A stretch of 64,000 nucleotides of DNA, taken from Paracoccaceae bacterium. Its GTDB lineage: Bacteria > Pseudomonadota > Alphaproteobacteria > Rhodobacterales > Rhodobacteraceae. Position 1 is the stretch's first letter, and each line of letters begins with the position of its first letter. The notes below the pieces were generated by a model. That model did not search any database. It was not told the origin of the DNA and worked only from the letters and a program-made list of their open reading frames with translations. This document shows positions 1 through 8,355 of the stretch, in pieces. Position numbers and translations under genes: made by a program. Where the stretch lies: the NCBI GenBank assembly GCA_024742405.1, contig JANSYP010000001.1, positions 1,116,001 to 1,180,000 of the forward strand, in the 5' to 3' direction.

Positions 1-1
1 C

Positions 2-898
2 GATGCGAGCTCGGCACGTGCGCAGCTCACCGGGCGGCTGGCCCTGGCCGCGGCGGCGCTGTTCTGGTCGGGTAATTTTGTGGCCGGGCGAGCGCTGCGC
101 GACGGCATCGACCCGGTGACGCTGAACGCCCTGCGCTGGACCATCGCCACGGTGATCCTCGCGCCTTTTGTACTTCGGGCGCTCTGGACATCGCGGGCAG
201 TGCTGCGCGCCAATGCAGGTCTGATCCTCGGGCTGTCGCTCACGGGCGTGATCGGCTTTCAGGTTTTGGTCTATGAGGCGCTGTCGCAGATCCCGGTGGT
301 CAATGCGGTCCTGATGCTGGCGACGATGCCCGTGGTCATCCTGGCCATGGCGGCGGCCGGGCAACGCAAGGGCATCCCAGTCATGGGGTGGCTGGCGGTC
401 CTGTTGTCAATCCTGGGCGTCGCCGTCCTGCTGACCGAAGGCGATCTGTCCCAGCTTCTCGCCGCGCGGCTGGGCACCGGCGATCTGTGGATGCTGGCGG
501 CGGTCGTTCTGTGGTCGATTTACACGCTGCTTCTGCGCCGTCGGCCGGGCGGGTTTTCCGGCAATGTTCTGCTGCTCGCGATGATTTTGCCGGCGTTGCC
601 CTTTCTGGCCGCAGCCGCGGCACGGTGGGGTGCGACCGATTTCGCGGCATTGAGCGGCCTGCAATGGAGCCTGATCCTCTATATCGGTGTGTTTCCGAGC
701 TTGCTGGCGTTCCTCGCCTGGAATTACGGGGTCGCCAAGGTCGGTCCCGAAGCGGCGGGTTTTTTCATCAATCTGATGCCGGTTTTTGCCACCGTTCTGG
801 CCTGGCTTTTGCTCGGCGAGACAATTTCGATTCCGCAACTCGGCGGCGGCGCGCTGATCGTTTTCGGACTCGTGCTGTCGCAGCGCGTCAGTGGTTGA
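2..898 (+). CDS. EamA/DMT-family permease, 5' end cut by window
   Basis: An inner-membrane permease of the drug/metabolite transporter superfamily; the substrate cannot be told from sequence. The frame is open from base 2, and the residues before the internal GTG at 80 ([11 protein letters not shown]) are the conserved start of the first EamA repeat, so the true start lies outside the window. About nine further hydrophobic segments follow, and the second EamA repeat begins near the motif [11 protein letters not shown]. The 3' end overlaps the convergent lipB by about 11 bases. A second, only distantly similar EamA permease lies at 57600. Family assignment is firm; function is open. Confidence 0.9.
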   Translation, partial: DASSARAQLTGRLALAAAALFWSGNFVAGRALRDGIDPVTLNALRWTIATVILAPFVLRALWTSRAVLRANAGLILGLSLTGVIGFQVLVYEALSQIPVVNAVLMLATMPVVILAMAAAGQRKGIPVMGWLAVLLSILGVAVLLTEGDLSQLLAARLGTGDLWMLAAVVLWSIYTLLLRRRPGGFSGNVLLLAMILPALPFLAAAAARWGATDFAALSGLQWSLILYIGVFPSLLAFLAWNYGVAKVGPEAAGFFINLMPVFATVLAWLLLGETISIPQLGGGALIVFGLVLSQRVSG

Positions 899-1583
899 AG
901 ACCTGCGCGAAGGTCGTTTTTAGTGCGGCGTCTACATCCGCCATCGTCACCGGCAAGCCCAGATCGACCAGACTTGTGACACCATGGTCCCGGATGCCGC
1001 AGGGCACGATGCCGTCGAAATGGGAGAGATCCGGCTCGACATTGATCGAGAGCCCGTGAAAACTGACCCACCTGCGCACGCGCAGGCCGATCGCCGCGAT
1101 CTTGTCCTCGCGCGGGCTGCCGTCGGCATTGGGCGGTAGCTCCGGCCGGACGACCCAGACCCCGACGCGGCCGGCGCGCCGTTCGCCCTTGACGTTGAAC
1201 TGGTCCAGCGTCGCGATCACCCAGTCCTCGACCTGCGCCACGAAGGCGCGCACATCCCGACCCCGGCGGTTCAGGTCCAGCATGATGTATCCGACACGCT
1301 GCCCCGGACCGTGATAGGTGTATTGCCCGCCCCGTTTCGAGGCATAGACCGGAAAGCGATCGGGGTCGGTCAGATCCTCCGCCCTGGCGCTCGTTCCGGC
1401 CGTGTAGAGCGGCGGATGCTCCAACAGCCAAATCGCCTCGCGCGCGGTGCCGGCGGCAATTTCGGCGACTCGGGTTTCCATGTCGGCAACGGCCTGGGGA
1501 TAAGCCACAAGATTGTCGGAAAAGAGCCACTCTGGATGTGATGCATTTAACGCGTTCAGCATTGTCGGTTTTGATTTCTCCAT
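888..1583 (-). CDS. lipB: Octanoyl-[acyl carrier protein]:protein octanoyltransferase LipB
   Basis: Cytoplasmic enzyme that moves the octanoyl group from acyl carrier protein to lipoyl domains, the first step of protein lipoylation. The family signature [12 protein letters not shown] is present, and the region DKIAAIG followed by IVPCGI carries the lysine and cysteine expected for the acyl-cysteine intermediate. Length (about 230 residues) is normal. The frame opens at a TTG at 1604; I prefer ATG 1583, and ATG 1562 ([12 protein letters not shown]) is also possible because family members start close to that point. It is convergent with the EamA gene and divergent from the secreted protein at 1650. 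Confidence 0.93.
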   Translation of the reverse strand: MEKSKPTMLNALNASHPEWLFSDNLVAYPQAVADMETRVAEIAAGTAREAIWLLEHPPLYTAGTSARAEDLTDPDRFPVYASKRGGQYTYHGPGQRVGYIMLDLNRRGRDVRAFVAQVEDWVIATLDQFNVKGERRAGRVGVWVVRPELPPNADGSPREDKIAAIGLRVRRWVSFHGLSINVEPDLSHFDGIVPCGIRDHGVTSLVDLGLPVTMADVDAALKTTFAQVFNH

Positions 1584-1649
1584 GCTACCGTCACGGAAAG
1601 GCAAGACTTAACCGGGTGGTTTCAACGCAGCGCATTAGGAGAAAACCCC

Positions 1650-3089
1650 ATGAAAATCCACACACTCGTTGCGGGGCTATTGTCCGCGACCTTGATCTTG
1701 CCAGCACCGGCACCAGTCCGGGCCGACGCAGGACAGGTCGCTGCAGGGGTCGCTGCAGGTATCCTGGGCACACTCGCTGTTCAGAATGCGAACAAGAACC
1801 GCCAGCGGACGTCAACGAAAACGGTGACCAAAAAGGTCTATCGCGCCCCGGCGATCAGCTCGGCGCAGCGCGAGCAGAACCGCCAGGTCCAGACGTCGCT
1901 GAATTACTTCGGCTTCCCTGCGGGGACACCCGACGGGATCCTCGGACGCAACTCGCGCGCTGCGATCTCCAATTACCAGGCCCATATGGGCTATGCCGCC
2001 ACAGGCCAGCTCACCGATTTCGAGCGCGACTTCCTGCTGCGCTCCCATAGCCGCGCCCAGGCCGGCGGCTATGCAACGCAACAGCTCGTCGTTACCCTGC
2101 CGCAAGGCCAGCGTGGCCTGCTCCAGCACTACCGCACGCAGGAAGCACGCAGCGCGGGCATGGTCCCGACGCAACAGGCGCCCATGCAGCCGCAGGCGGT
2201 GCAGCAGGTGATGCCCGCTCCGGGCTACGTCGCGACGACGACCGTCGTGGCCCCCGGGGCTGTCGCGCCCGCACCGGCTCCGGCGCCCGCGGCCGCGCCG
2301 GCAGTTCAACCGCCTGCGCCAGCCGCCGCGACGCCCACGGTCGAAGCTGCAGCAACCCCCGACGCCGCGCCTTTGGTGCCGAACTTCCTCGGCAACACCC
2401 AGGCCGCATCGGTGACCGCGCATTGCAACATGGTAAACCTGCGCACCAGTTCGTCGGGCGGGTTCGTCACGCTCGCGTCGATGTCCGATCCCCAGACCGC
2501 CATGGATGAACAGTTCTGCCTCGCGCGGACCTTTGCGATCGCCCGCGGCGACGAACAGATGGCCAAAGTGCAGGGAGCCACCCCGGCGCAGATCGAAGCG
2601 CAGTGCGCGTCCTTCGGACCGCTCCTGAAGGATCAGGTTGCGGGGCTCTCGATCAAGGATCCGGCCACGGTCATGGCCGAAGTCGAGTCCTTCGCACTGT
2701 CCAGCGGCGTTCCGCCGGCACAGCTCAAAGGCACAGCAGAGATCTGCCTCGCCGTCGGCTATCGCACGGACGACACGGACGTCACACTGGCCTCGGCGAT
2801 GCTGCTGTCGGTTCTGGGACAGAAACCCTATGCGGAGCTGATGGGCCACCATATTCTGAACGGCCTGGGCGCGAGCCCGCGCGATGATCTGGCCCTGGCG
2901 TGGTACAAGGTCGGTCTCGACGCAATCGATGCGGGTGCGACTCCGGTCTTCGGCGCGACACTGCCCGAGCGCAACGACCTGATCCGGGCCTCGATGTCAG
3001 CGATGTCCGGTACCACCAACGCCGCGACCGGATCCACGCAGGAGCCCGTCAAAGCGTCCGCGTTGCCGACCTTTACAATCGCCCAGTAA
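1650..3089 (+). CDS. Secreted peptidoglycan-binding domain protein
   Basis: A 479-residue exported protein. Residues 1-25 form a signal peptide ending APVRA. Around residues 75-125 lies a PGBD1-type peptidoglycan-binding domain (QTSLNYFGFPAGTPDGILG, then AISNYQ). A low-complexity Ala/Pro linker spans roughly 190-245, followed by a C-terminal alpha-helical domain of about 220 residues that I do not recognise. The ATG is preceded by a purine-rich stretch (aggagaaaacccc). It probably acts in the periplasm or cell wall; no catalytic motif is seen. A strong hairpin follows the stop. Confidence 0.85.
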   Translation: MKIHTLVAGLLSATLILPAPAPVRADAGQVAAGVAAGILGTLAVQNANKNRQRTSTKTVTKKVYRAPAISSAQREQNRQVQTSLNYFGFPAGTPDGILGRNSRAAISNYQAHMGYAATGQLTDFERDFLLRSHSRAQAGGYATQQLVVTLPQGQRGLLQHYRTQEARSAGMVPTQQAPMQPQAVQQVMPAPGYVATTTVVAPGAVAPAPAPAPAAAPAVQPPAPAAATPTVEAAATPDAAPLVPNFLGNTQAASVTAHCNMVNLRTSSSGGFVTLASMSDPQTAMDEQFCLARTFAIARGDEQMAKVQGATPAQIEAQCASFGPLLKDQVAGLSIKDPATVMAEVESFALSSGVPPAQLKGTAEICLAVGYRTDDTDVTLASAMLLSVLGQKPYAELMGHHILNGLGASPRDDLALAWYKVGLDAIDAGATPVFGATLPERNDLIRASMSAMSGTTNAATGSTQEPVKASALPTFTIAQ

Positions 3090-3107
3090 CGGGCCGCTAC
3101 CGACCAA

Positions 3108-3137
3108 GATGCCGCCCGGTTCGCGCCGGGCGGCATC
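3108..3137 (+). terminator. GC-rich hairpin after the peptidoglycan-binding gene
   Basis: A perfect 12-bp stem (GATGCCGCCCGG against its complement) with a 6-nt loop starts 19 bases after the TAA. There is no clear T-run behind it, so termination is inferred from position and stem strength. Confidence 0.65.
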
Positions 3138-3200
3138 TGTGCAGAATCCCCTTCACAAGCATCCCGGCATTCGCTAGACACCCGCCACTGTCGGGGCTGT

Positions 3201-3287
3201 GCGGTCGTGGCGGAATTGGTAGACGCGCAGCGTTGAGGTCGCTGTGGGGTAACACCCGTGGAAGTTCGAGTCTTCTCGACCGCACCA
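3201..3287 (+). tRNA. tRNA-Leu (anticodon GAG)
   Basis: An 87-nt type II tRNA with encoded CCA. The acceptor stem is GCGGTCG/CGACCGC. The anticodon arm CAGCG-TTGAGGT-CGCTG places GAG at 3235-3237. There is a long variable arm and a T-arm with TTCGAGT. Phage-like genes begin under 100 bases downstream, so its 3' end is a plausible attachment site. Confidence 0.95.
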
Positions 3288-3374
3288 TCAATCCGAGCTA
3301 AGGCTTTGATTTAAAGCGAGATGCTCAATCGTCGCAGCTCTCAGCTCGATAACCAGCTCCACAAGTAGCGCTTG

Positions 3375-3581
3375 CTACTCCGCCGGACTCACAGTCGGAG
3401 GCACGAAGAGGGCGACCATCTCCGAGGTGCGCACGGTCGAGATGTTCCCGCTCTTGTAGATCGTCAGCAGGCCGGCCCGCTTGCGGCGATAGATCGTCGA
3501 CCGAGAAATCCCGAAATACGCCATCGTGGCCTTAATGCGGAGGCGGGGCGGGAGGCGTAGCAGTTCGGGGTGCTCGGTCAT
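3375..3581 (-). CDS. AlpA/excisionase-like helix-turn-helix protein
   Basis: A 68-residue protein with a helix-turn-helix resembling small phage or island regulators (AYFGISRSTIYRRKRAGLL), followed by a short wing (TIYKSGNISTVRTSEM). I start it at ATG 3581 because the next gene upstream on this strand ends at 3583; an earlier in-frame start would overlap that gene. It is the last gene of a leftward operon (4386 to 3375) and lies closest to tRNA-Leu, a position often held by excisionase-type genes. DNA binding is inferred from the motif only. Confidence 0.6.
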   Translation of the reverse strand: MTEHPELLRLPPRLRIKATMAYFGISRSTIYRRKRAGLLTIYKSGNISTVRTSEMVALFVPPTVSPAE

Positions 3582-3582
3582 T

Positions 3583-3882
3583 TCAACCCTCTTCGTTCGC
3601 GATTTCGAGCAGCACATCGGCGTGGCACGGCTCATCGAGCGGACACCAGCAAGCCAGATCTCGCCCTGCGAGTTTGGCTTTCGCTTCGCCTCGCGTGAGA
3701 CGCGCGCCGATGGTCGGACCCGTCAGCCAGTCCCGATAGAGCTTGGTCACCGCCGCCCGTGTCTTGCCATCTTCGCCGATGCGGTAGGGATTCCCCCAGC
3801 GGCTCGGCCTGGCCACGATCACCACGTCGGGGTGATCCTTCCGCCACGGGCGTTGACGGCTCATTTGGACGCGCTTTGGCAT
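3583..3882 (-). CDS. DUF4326 domain protein
   Basis: A 99-residue protein that matches the DUF4326 pattern: VVIVARPSRWGNPYRIG near residues 20-35 and RDLACWCPLDEPCHADVLL near 73-92, with the conserved Cys-Trp-Cys and Cys-His residues. The family is common in phages and mobile elements and its biochemical role is not established. It sits between the HTH gene (1-base gap) and a tiny membrane ORF upstream. Confidence 0.8.
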   Translation of the reverse strand: MPKRVQMSRQRPWRKDHPDVVIVARPSRWGNPYRIGEDGKTRAAVTKLYRDWLTGPTIGARLTRGEAKAKLAGRDLACWCPLDEPCHADVLLEIANEEG

Positions 3883-3885
3883 GGT

Positions 3886-4038
3886 TCAGCCTTCCTTGCT
3901 CTGTGCGGGAGTGTCATCGGGGAGGGCGCGGGCCTGGCCGAAGGCCCGGGCGATTGCACCGAGCCAGCTACCGGCTTTGTCTGGGGAGAGCCACGCCCAG
4001 ACGACCGATAGAGCCAAAACAAAGCCGAGGAAGTCCAT
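3886..4038 (-). CDS. Small single-pass membrane protein
   Basis: Fifty residues with one hydrophobic helix near the N-terminus (FLGFVLALSVVWAWL) and a hydrophilic tail. The start at ATG 4038 overlaps the TGA of the upstream ORF as ATGA, which supports translation as part of the leftward operon. Small consecutive membrane proteins of this kind occur in phage lysis regions, but nothing specific identifies a holin or spanin here. Confidence 0.5.
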   Translation of the reverse strand: MDFLGFVLALSVVWAWLSPDKAGSWLGAIARAFGQARALPDDTPAQSKEG

Positions 4039-4235
4039 CACTTCAATTCTCCTACGATCAGCACAGCCATATTGGTCAGAGCGACCGCCCAGAGCGCCCA
4101 AGCCAACAGTTCCCACTTGCGCCTGGATTCACTCAGCTTGGCGCGCGCCTCCCGCCAGCGGTCGTTCGCCTCATCTCGCTCTTGCGTCAGGCGGTATACC
4201 TTCTGCGCGGGGCTTTCGGGCCAGTTGGCGGTCAT
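4038..4235 (-). CDS. Small coiled-coil plus membrane-anchor protein
   Basis: Sixty-five residues from ATG 4235. A charged helical segment (KVYRLTQERDEANDRWREAR) precedes a C-terminal transmembrane segment (WALWAVALTNMAVLIVG). This order, coiled coil then membrane anchor, resembles some phage spanin-like or packaging accessory proteins, which is only a suggestion. It overlaps the next gene by ATGA and follows the upstream small ORF after one base. Confidence 0.5.
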   Translation of the reverse strand: MTANWPESPAQKVYRLTQERDEANDRWREARAKLSESRRKWELLAWALWAVALTNMAVLIVGELK

Positions 4236-4236
4236 A

Positions 4237-4386
4237 TCAGCTTCCCGCCAGCCAGAGCCCGACAACAAAGCCGAGGCCGGTCGACAGCATGAACGGGATG
4301 ACCAGCAATGCGATGACCGTTGCCCAGGGCAGTCTGGCCGGCGTGTCCTGGGGATCGCCGTCCCGGTGGGGGAAGCGGTTATCCAT
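4237..4386 (-). CDS. Small membrane protein of the same leftward run
   Basis: Forty-nine residues from ATG 4386: a polar N-terminus rich in Asp/Arg, then a hydrophobic stretch (VIALLVIPFMLSTGLGFVVG). It belongs to the string of tightly packed small genes 4386-3375. An open frame further upstream (about 4386-4520) also ends in an ATGA overlap with this start but has no usable start codon, so the operon may be truncated at this side. Confidence 0.45.
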   Translation of the reverse strand: MDNRFPHRDGDPQDTPARLPWATVIALLVIPFMLSTGLGFVVGLWLAGS

Positions 4387-4498
4387 CAGATCCACCACCA
4401 AGCAGTGGCCAAAATGCCGGCGCAGGTCCAAAACGCGAAGCCGATCAGTGAATACCGAATGATCGCGTTGCCACGTTCAGGGGTGTTTTCCGCAGCAG

Positions 4499-4786
4499 AT
4501 GACCATTGCCGAGGACGCCAATCTCAGCCGCTCTCAGCTGAATGTGATCCTCGCGAGCCTCGAGAAAATGTGTCTGTTGCGGCGCGTCAGGCGGTTCGAT
4601 CCAGAGACAAAACGGCAGCGCTCGACCCGCTACACATTGGGGTTCGAATCCGAGTTTGCACAAGAGCCGGATGGCGAGCCGAGTCCGATCTCAGGACAAA
4701 GCCGAGTCCGGAAATCGGACGCCCTTAACCCTGTAAAAGAATCAGTAAGTGAACCCGCGCGCGCGCGAGGCCGACCCGCAGCCTGA
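4499..4786 (+). CDS. Winged-helix fragment, probably N-terminally truncated
   Basis: Ninety-five residues. The first 50 look like the second half of a winged-helix domain as seen in phage replication or regulatory proteins: recognition helix (LSRSQLNVILASLEKM) then a wing (RFDPETKRQRSTRYTLG). The usual N-terminal helices are missing and an in-frame stop lies about 40 bases upstream, so this is likely a remnant. No clear ribosome binding site. The C-terminal part is low-complexity and overlaps the next ORF. Confidence 0.4.
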   Translation: MTIAEDANLSRSQLNVILASLEKMCLLRRVRRFDPETKRQRSTRYTLGFESEFAQEPDGEPSPISGQSRVRKSDALNPVKESVSEPARARGRPAA

Positions 4787-4997
4787 TCGTCGCAAACCCT
4801 GCGAACGGTTCTCAAGCAATGAGGAGTCGAAAACCAAGCTCGACCTCGTGGCCGAATGGGTCCGTGACGGGCGTCGTATCCCGCAGAGCTTTCTGATCGA
4901 TCACGAAGTGGCTCAGATGATTGCGCTGGAGAAGGTCACCGAGGAGCAGGCCGTCAGCGCTGGGCTCGTCGACCGGCGAACTAGGGGGGCGGGATGA
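4749..4997 (+). CDS. Hypothetical phage-like protein
   Basis: Up to 82 residues from a GTG at 4749. The C-terminal half (TKLDLVAEWVRDGRRIPQSF) is helical and acidic-basic mixed; no family recognised. Its stop overlaps the ATG of the following gene as ATGA, which supports it being translated. The exact start is uncertain because the N-terminal part lies in the overlap with the preceding ORF. Confidence 0.45.
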   Translation: MNPRAREADPQPDRRKPCERFSSNEESKTKLDLVAEWVRDGRRIPQSFLIDHEVAQMIALEKVTEEQAVSAGLVDRRTRGAG

Positions 4998-5536
4998 ACG
5001 CCATGGTTTCGCATCCCTTCGATCCCGCCCAGCGCATAGCCGAGCTCGAGGCGCAGATTGCCGAATGTGAACGGCTGATTGGAGAGTTGAGCGGGAAGCG
5101 CAGCGACCAGGCCGAGCTGCCTTTGCGCCGGGCGTTCCCATTGGTCGAGTTTTCGATCGGCCATGGTCTGACTATTCCGCTGCCGGATACCCTGCAGGAT
5201 GTGGCCAACGTCATTGGCCGATATGCGGCCGTGCGCCTGTCGGAAGGTCTTGTGCAAACCGGCAAGCGGGCATCGCGCCGGATGGTGTACGTGCCAGCCA
5301 CTCCGCCCCAGCGCCATCGGCTGATCGATCTGATCGGCGTCGAGGCCCGGGCGAAACTCTGCTGGACCCATGGGCGGATCATTCTCGGGGTACCCGTTTG
5401 CCAGAAGCTCAAAAGTGCCTGGCGCGATCTGGCCGCGAAGCGAATGGCCGATAGCGGGATGAAACCCGCGCAGATCGCGGCCGACCTCGGCACGTCAGAA
5501 GCCGTGATCTTAGCCGCGCTGGGGGCTCAGTCATGA
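4994..5536 (+). CDS. Hypothetical protein with coiled coil and C-terminal HTH
   Basis: A 180-residue protein. Residues 12-40 form a short coiled coil (RIAELEAQIAECERLIGELS), the middle is mixed alpha/beta, and the end (KPAQIAADLGTSEAVILAAL) reads as a helix-turn-helix, so DNA binding is possible. Both ends overlap neighbours by ATGA. The context of small phage-like genes suggests an element-encoded regulator or accessory protein; I do not recognise the family. Confidence 0.55.
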   Translation: MNAMVSHPFDPAQRIAELEAQIAECERLIGELSGKRSDQAELPLRRAFPLVEFSIGHGLTIPLPDTLQDVANVIGRYAAVRLSEGLVQTGKRASRRMVYVPATPPQRHRLIDLIGVEARAKLCWTHGRIILGVPVCQKLKSAWRDLAAKRMADSGMKPAQIAADLGTSEAVILAALGAQS

Positions 5537-5871
5537 CGGGGGCAACGCCACAGGCATTCTCGGGGCCGCTTCGGCACAGCGCGGCTGTGCGTTCCGATCA
5601 GGGTCATTTCATGAGCGATCGATTTACCCAGCGCGAGGTCGAGGTGTTCCGACAGTTGCTGTCCAAACTGCAGCGGCTGGTGGAACTGACGCCGCAGTTG
5701 AACCAGCTGATCGACGATGCCGAGCATCTGAAACGCCAGCGCGAGGAAGCACGGCTCGCGCGAGAGCAGCGGCACGAGCGCATCCTGTTTCTAAGCGCGC
5801 TGCTGGGGATCCTCGTGACCTTCCGGAAGCTGGTCGCGGATAGAGCTGGGCGTCGTTCTGGGAGCATCTGA
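5533..5871 (+). CDS. Small helical protein with hydrophobic C-terminal segment
   Basis: Up to 112 residues. The start at 5533 overlaps the previous stop by ATGA; an internal ATG at 5611 (MSDRFTQREVEVF) would give 86 residues and may be the natural start. The central part is a long amphipathic helix (LVELTPQLNQLIDDAEHLKR) followed by a hydrophobic stretch (ILFLSALLGILVTF). Function unknown; the topology fits a small membrane-associated phage or element protein. Confidence 0.45.
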   Translation: MTGATPQAFSGPLRHSAAVRSDQGHFMSDRFTQREVEVFRQLLSKLQRLVELTPQLNQLIDDAEHLKRQREEARLAREQRHERILFLSALLGILVTFRKLVADRAGRRSGSI

Positions 5872-5926
5872 GGCACGGCGGGCGCTGAGCGGGTCACGGC
5901 GCCATAGACATCGAGGAGAGGCAGAC

Positions 5927-6575
5927 ATGAGCAGAACAGCAGACGCACTATCCGCGATCTGGCGGGGTACCGCATTGCCGGCCGAGCCGGTCGCTTTCGT
6001 CCATGCCGCCGATCGACTCGACACAGGAACAGCGCCCGGACCGCCAGATCGATGGGCTGCTCGAGATTTGTGACGAGCTCTTTATCGAACGCGCGTCCGC
6101 AACGGCTCGGAAACGCCCGGTCTACGATCAGGTATTCAAGGAACTCTCAACAGGCGAATGGTTGGTCGTCTGGGATCTCGAACGGGCTTTCCGGTCCGTC
6201 ATTAATGCAATCCTCGAGGTCGAGAGACTCAAAGCGCGCGGGATCGGCGTTGAAATCGTCGACATGAGGATCGACACCACGACATCCGGCGGGATGCTCA
6301 TCTACACCGTGCTCAGTGCCTTCGCAGAGTTCGAGTGCCGCATGCTCTCCCAACGCACCCGCGAAGGGCTGTCCGCTGCCAGGAAACGCGGCAAACCTCT
6401 TTGCCACCCGTCGAAGCTCAGCAGCAAACAAATCGACGCCGCCATCCAGCATGTTCGCGACGGCGCGAGGATCGGCTGCATCGCGAAAGAACTGAGCGTC
6501 GCGCCGTGGACCCTGCGCAGATCAATCGAGCGAAGAAGTGCGAGGCATACTCTAGCCGAGTTCCCCGCCTTTTGA
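5927..6575 (+). pseudogene. Serine recombinase (resolvase/invertase family), N-terminal frameshift
   Basis: A good ribosome binding site (GAGGAG at 5913-5918) precedes ATG 5927, but that frame ends at 6073 after 48 residues. From about 6003 the shifted frame encodes a resolvase catalytic domain: DSTQEQRPDRQIDGL (the usual RVST..Q region with Ser and Gln kept but the preceding strand and Arg lost), then SAFAEFECRMLSQRTREGL, and a C-terminal Hin-like HTH (QIDAAIQHVRDGARIGCIAK). Residues AFVHA at the end of the first frame fit the strand normally preceding the catalytic serine. I infer a frameshift between about 6003 and 6020. If intact it would be a DNA invertase/resolvase of a phage or transposon. 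Confidence 0.65.
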
Positions 6576-6636
6576 ACGTCCCAAGTCAGCTAGAGGCCCG
6601 TAGATACCCCGCTCAACCCCCAACCAGGAGACCATC

Positions 6637-6744
6637 ATGAAGAAAGACCAGCAGCTTGAAACCATCACGACCCGAGCCCTGACCCTCGAAACCCTCATAG
6701 ACGATCTCGATAAAGCCTATGACAGCGTGCACGACCTGATCTGA
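6637..6744 (+). CDS. Small ORF with strong ribosome binding site
   Basis: Thirty-five residues starting MKKDQQLETITTRALTLET, acidic and helical, preceded by AGGAG at 6626-6630. No family recognised. It may be a genuine small protein or the N-terminal stub of a longer gene truncated by the decayed sequence that follows. Confidence 0.35.
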   Translation: MKKDQQLETITTRALTLETLIDDLDKAYDSVHDLI

Positions 6745-6984
6745 ATTTAGCCTTTGGTCAGGCCTGCGAAGGCACAGCACGGGAGTACCGTCGAAGACGT
6801 CGACGGACAGTATGATCCTGTCCCATTTCTACGGGCCGCCGCGATCACTATGACGGTTCGACAAGGTCAGACCGCAAAAAACTCAACGGCCCTTGTTTCT
6901 ATGGCACCGATGTCGGTGGGAAATGCTTCCCAGGTTCTGCAAACAAGCTGGAAGGGGACATCTCACCAAACGCACGTGAGGTCT

Positions 6985-7110
6985 GGGGTGACCCCAATCT
7001 GTACCTTGGGTATTCTCGCTGAGCGCGCGAGCAACACGACGAGTGTCGCCGATGCGCAAAGCTGAACGCTGTCGCTCGGCGGTAAATGCGGCAGTTGGTT
7101 GAAGCTGCGG
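6985..7110 (-). repeat. Dispersed degenerate intergenic repeat, copy 1
   Basis: Read on the minus strand, this stretch aligns with 28120-28215 and 30340-30410: the shared core runs GCAGCGAGAA-like, then a GGTACAGATTGGG-like block, preceded by a CTGCCGCAT and a GCTTTGCGCATC-like block. No gene is seen in 6745-7200 apart from this repeat. Confidence 0.5.
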
Positions 7111-7208
7111 TGACGATCGTTCGGGTAGGGTCAGGACCCTTTGACTTCCGGCTGACGGAATGATTCACGGTTCGAAAACCGAGCGGTGACCGTGTCTGAT
7201 CTTCAACG

Positions 7209-7870
7209 GCTGACGGACGCTGGTGGCGAGTCTTGAGCGGAATGATCTTCATCAATCGCAATGGGTTGTACTGGCGAGACGCGCAAAAGCAATGTGGTTC
7301 CGACAAGACGCTTGATAATCGCTAGACGCGATGGAGCGACAAGGGTGTTTTCGTCAGGATGATAGCCGGGTTGGCTGCCGAGCATGGCGAAGAAAGGACC
7401 GTTATAATCGACGCGGCCTATCTGAAGGCCCAGTGACTAGCATGAGCGCCTGATTGGCTGGACCAAGGGCTGCATGAATACCAAGCTGCATTCCATCTGC
7501 GACTGCAGGGGCCGACCGCGCAACCTGTTCGTCACCGTCCGTCAGGTCGGCGATTGTATCGGCGCAAGGGGATTGCTGAGCAGCCTGCCGGTGGCCGATA
7601 GGCTGCTCGGGGAGTTGCTATTGGAGCGCCATTGGTCCGAGCGACAATGGCGACTGGTACCGAGCCGCGTTGAAAGACAAGAGAAAACGCGCCTGCATTC
7701 CCGGCCGGTAATAACGCAAGAAAGCCGTCAAACATGATGAACGTTGGGAAAAGCGGCGCAACCGGATCGAAATCATATTCGACAGACTTACGGATTGATG
7801 CCGAGCTTCCGGCTCAACTCCGCGGTCGAAGCCTGCGATCGCTGTATTGTTGCTCGAACGGCGTGCGTTA
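7209..7870 (+). mobile_element. IS5-family transposase remnant
   Basis: Translation in shifting frames gives the expected order of an IS5-type transposase: DGRWWRVLSGMIFINRNGL (7209 on), WSDKGVFVRMIAGLAAEHG, ERTVIIDAAYLKA (the first catalytic Asp region), then in another frame from about 7455 WTKGCMNTKLHSICD, GRPRNLFVTV and RGLLSSLP, and finally a KRRNRIEIIFDRL segment near 7750-7795. In-frame stops occur near 7323 and 7432 and at least two frameshifts are needed. Terminal inverted repeats could not be assigned. The element is certainly inactive. Confidence 0.75.
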
Positions 7871-8355
7871 TCGTGGCGCATCCGTGACGAACTTGTCCCA
7901 TGGTGCTTCCTTCCTTTCGGGCGAACGGTCCGTACCATCAAACCATGGGATCGAACACCTAAGGCCAAGGCGCCAATTGTTTTTCTCTCTCTCCACATTT
8001 TAGTCAAACAAATTAACGGGATACAGGGGGGTGCGGATGCCGGAACTGGCACGATCGTCGCTGGAAACCGCAACGCACATTGAAGGCGAACTCGACACTT
8101 TGGGTATCGCCACGCGATACCACTGACGTTCGGCCGAGGACTGGATCGTGCAGGACTCTCTTGGAGTGCGTTTTCGAGCGGCTCGATCTTCCTTGCAGCG
8201 GAAGCGCCCGCCGCGACCACAGGCAATGGCCAGATGAGCTCGAAAACTCAATCCCCCCACAGGGATCGAAGGCGCTGGTCGAACCACCGGAGCGGCGCAG
8301 TCAAACGCCAGCTCTTAGTCTTCAGGATCTGATCAATTGCGGTCTGTTTCTCCCG
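7871..8355. other. No gene recognised
   Basis: A stretch of about 480 bases between two pseudogenes. All frames are short or broken and nothing resembles a known family. It is probably decayed sequence flanking the IS remnant. Confidence 0.4.

Noticed and set aside
4386-4520. Open frame ending in an ATGA overlap and encoding a membrane-like segment (GFAFWTCAGILATAWWW)
   Set aside because: Plausible protein sequence, but no ATG, GTG or TTG start exists before an upstream stop, so it was not called as a gene.
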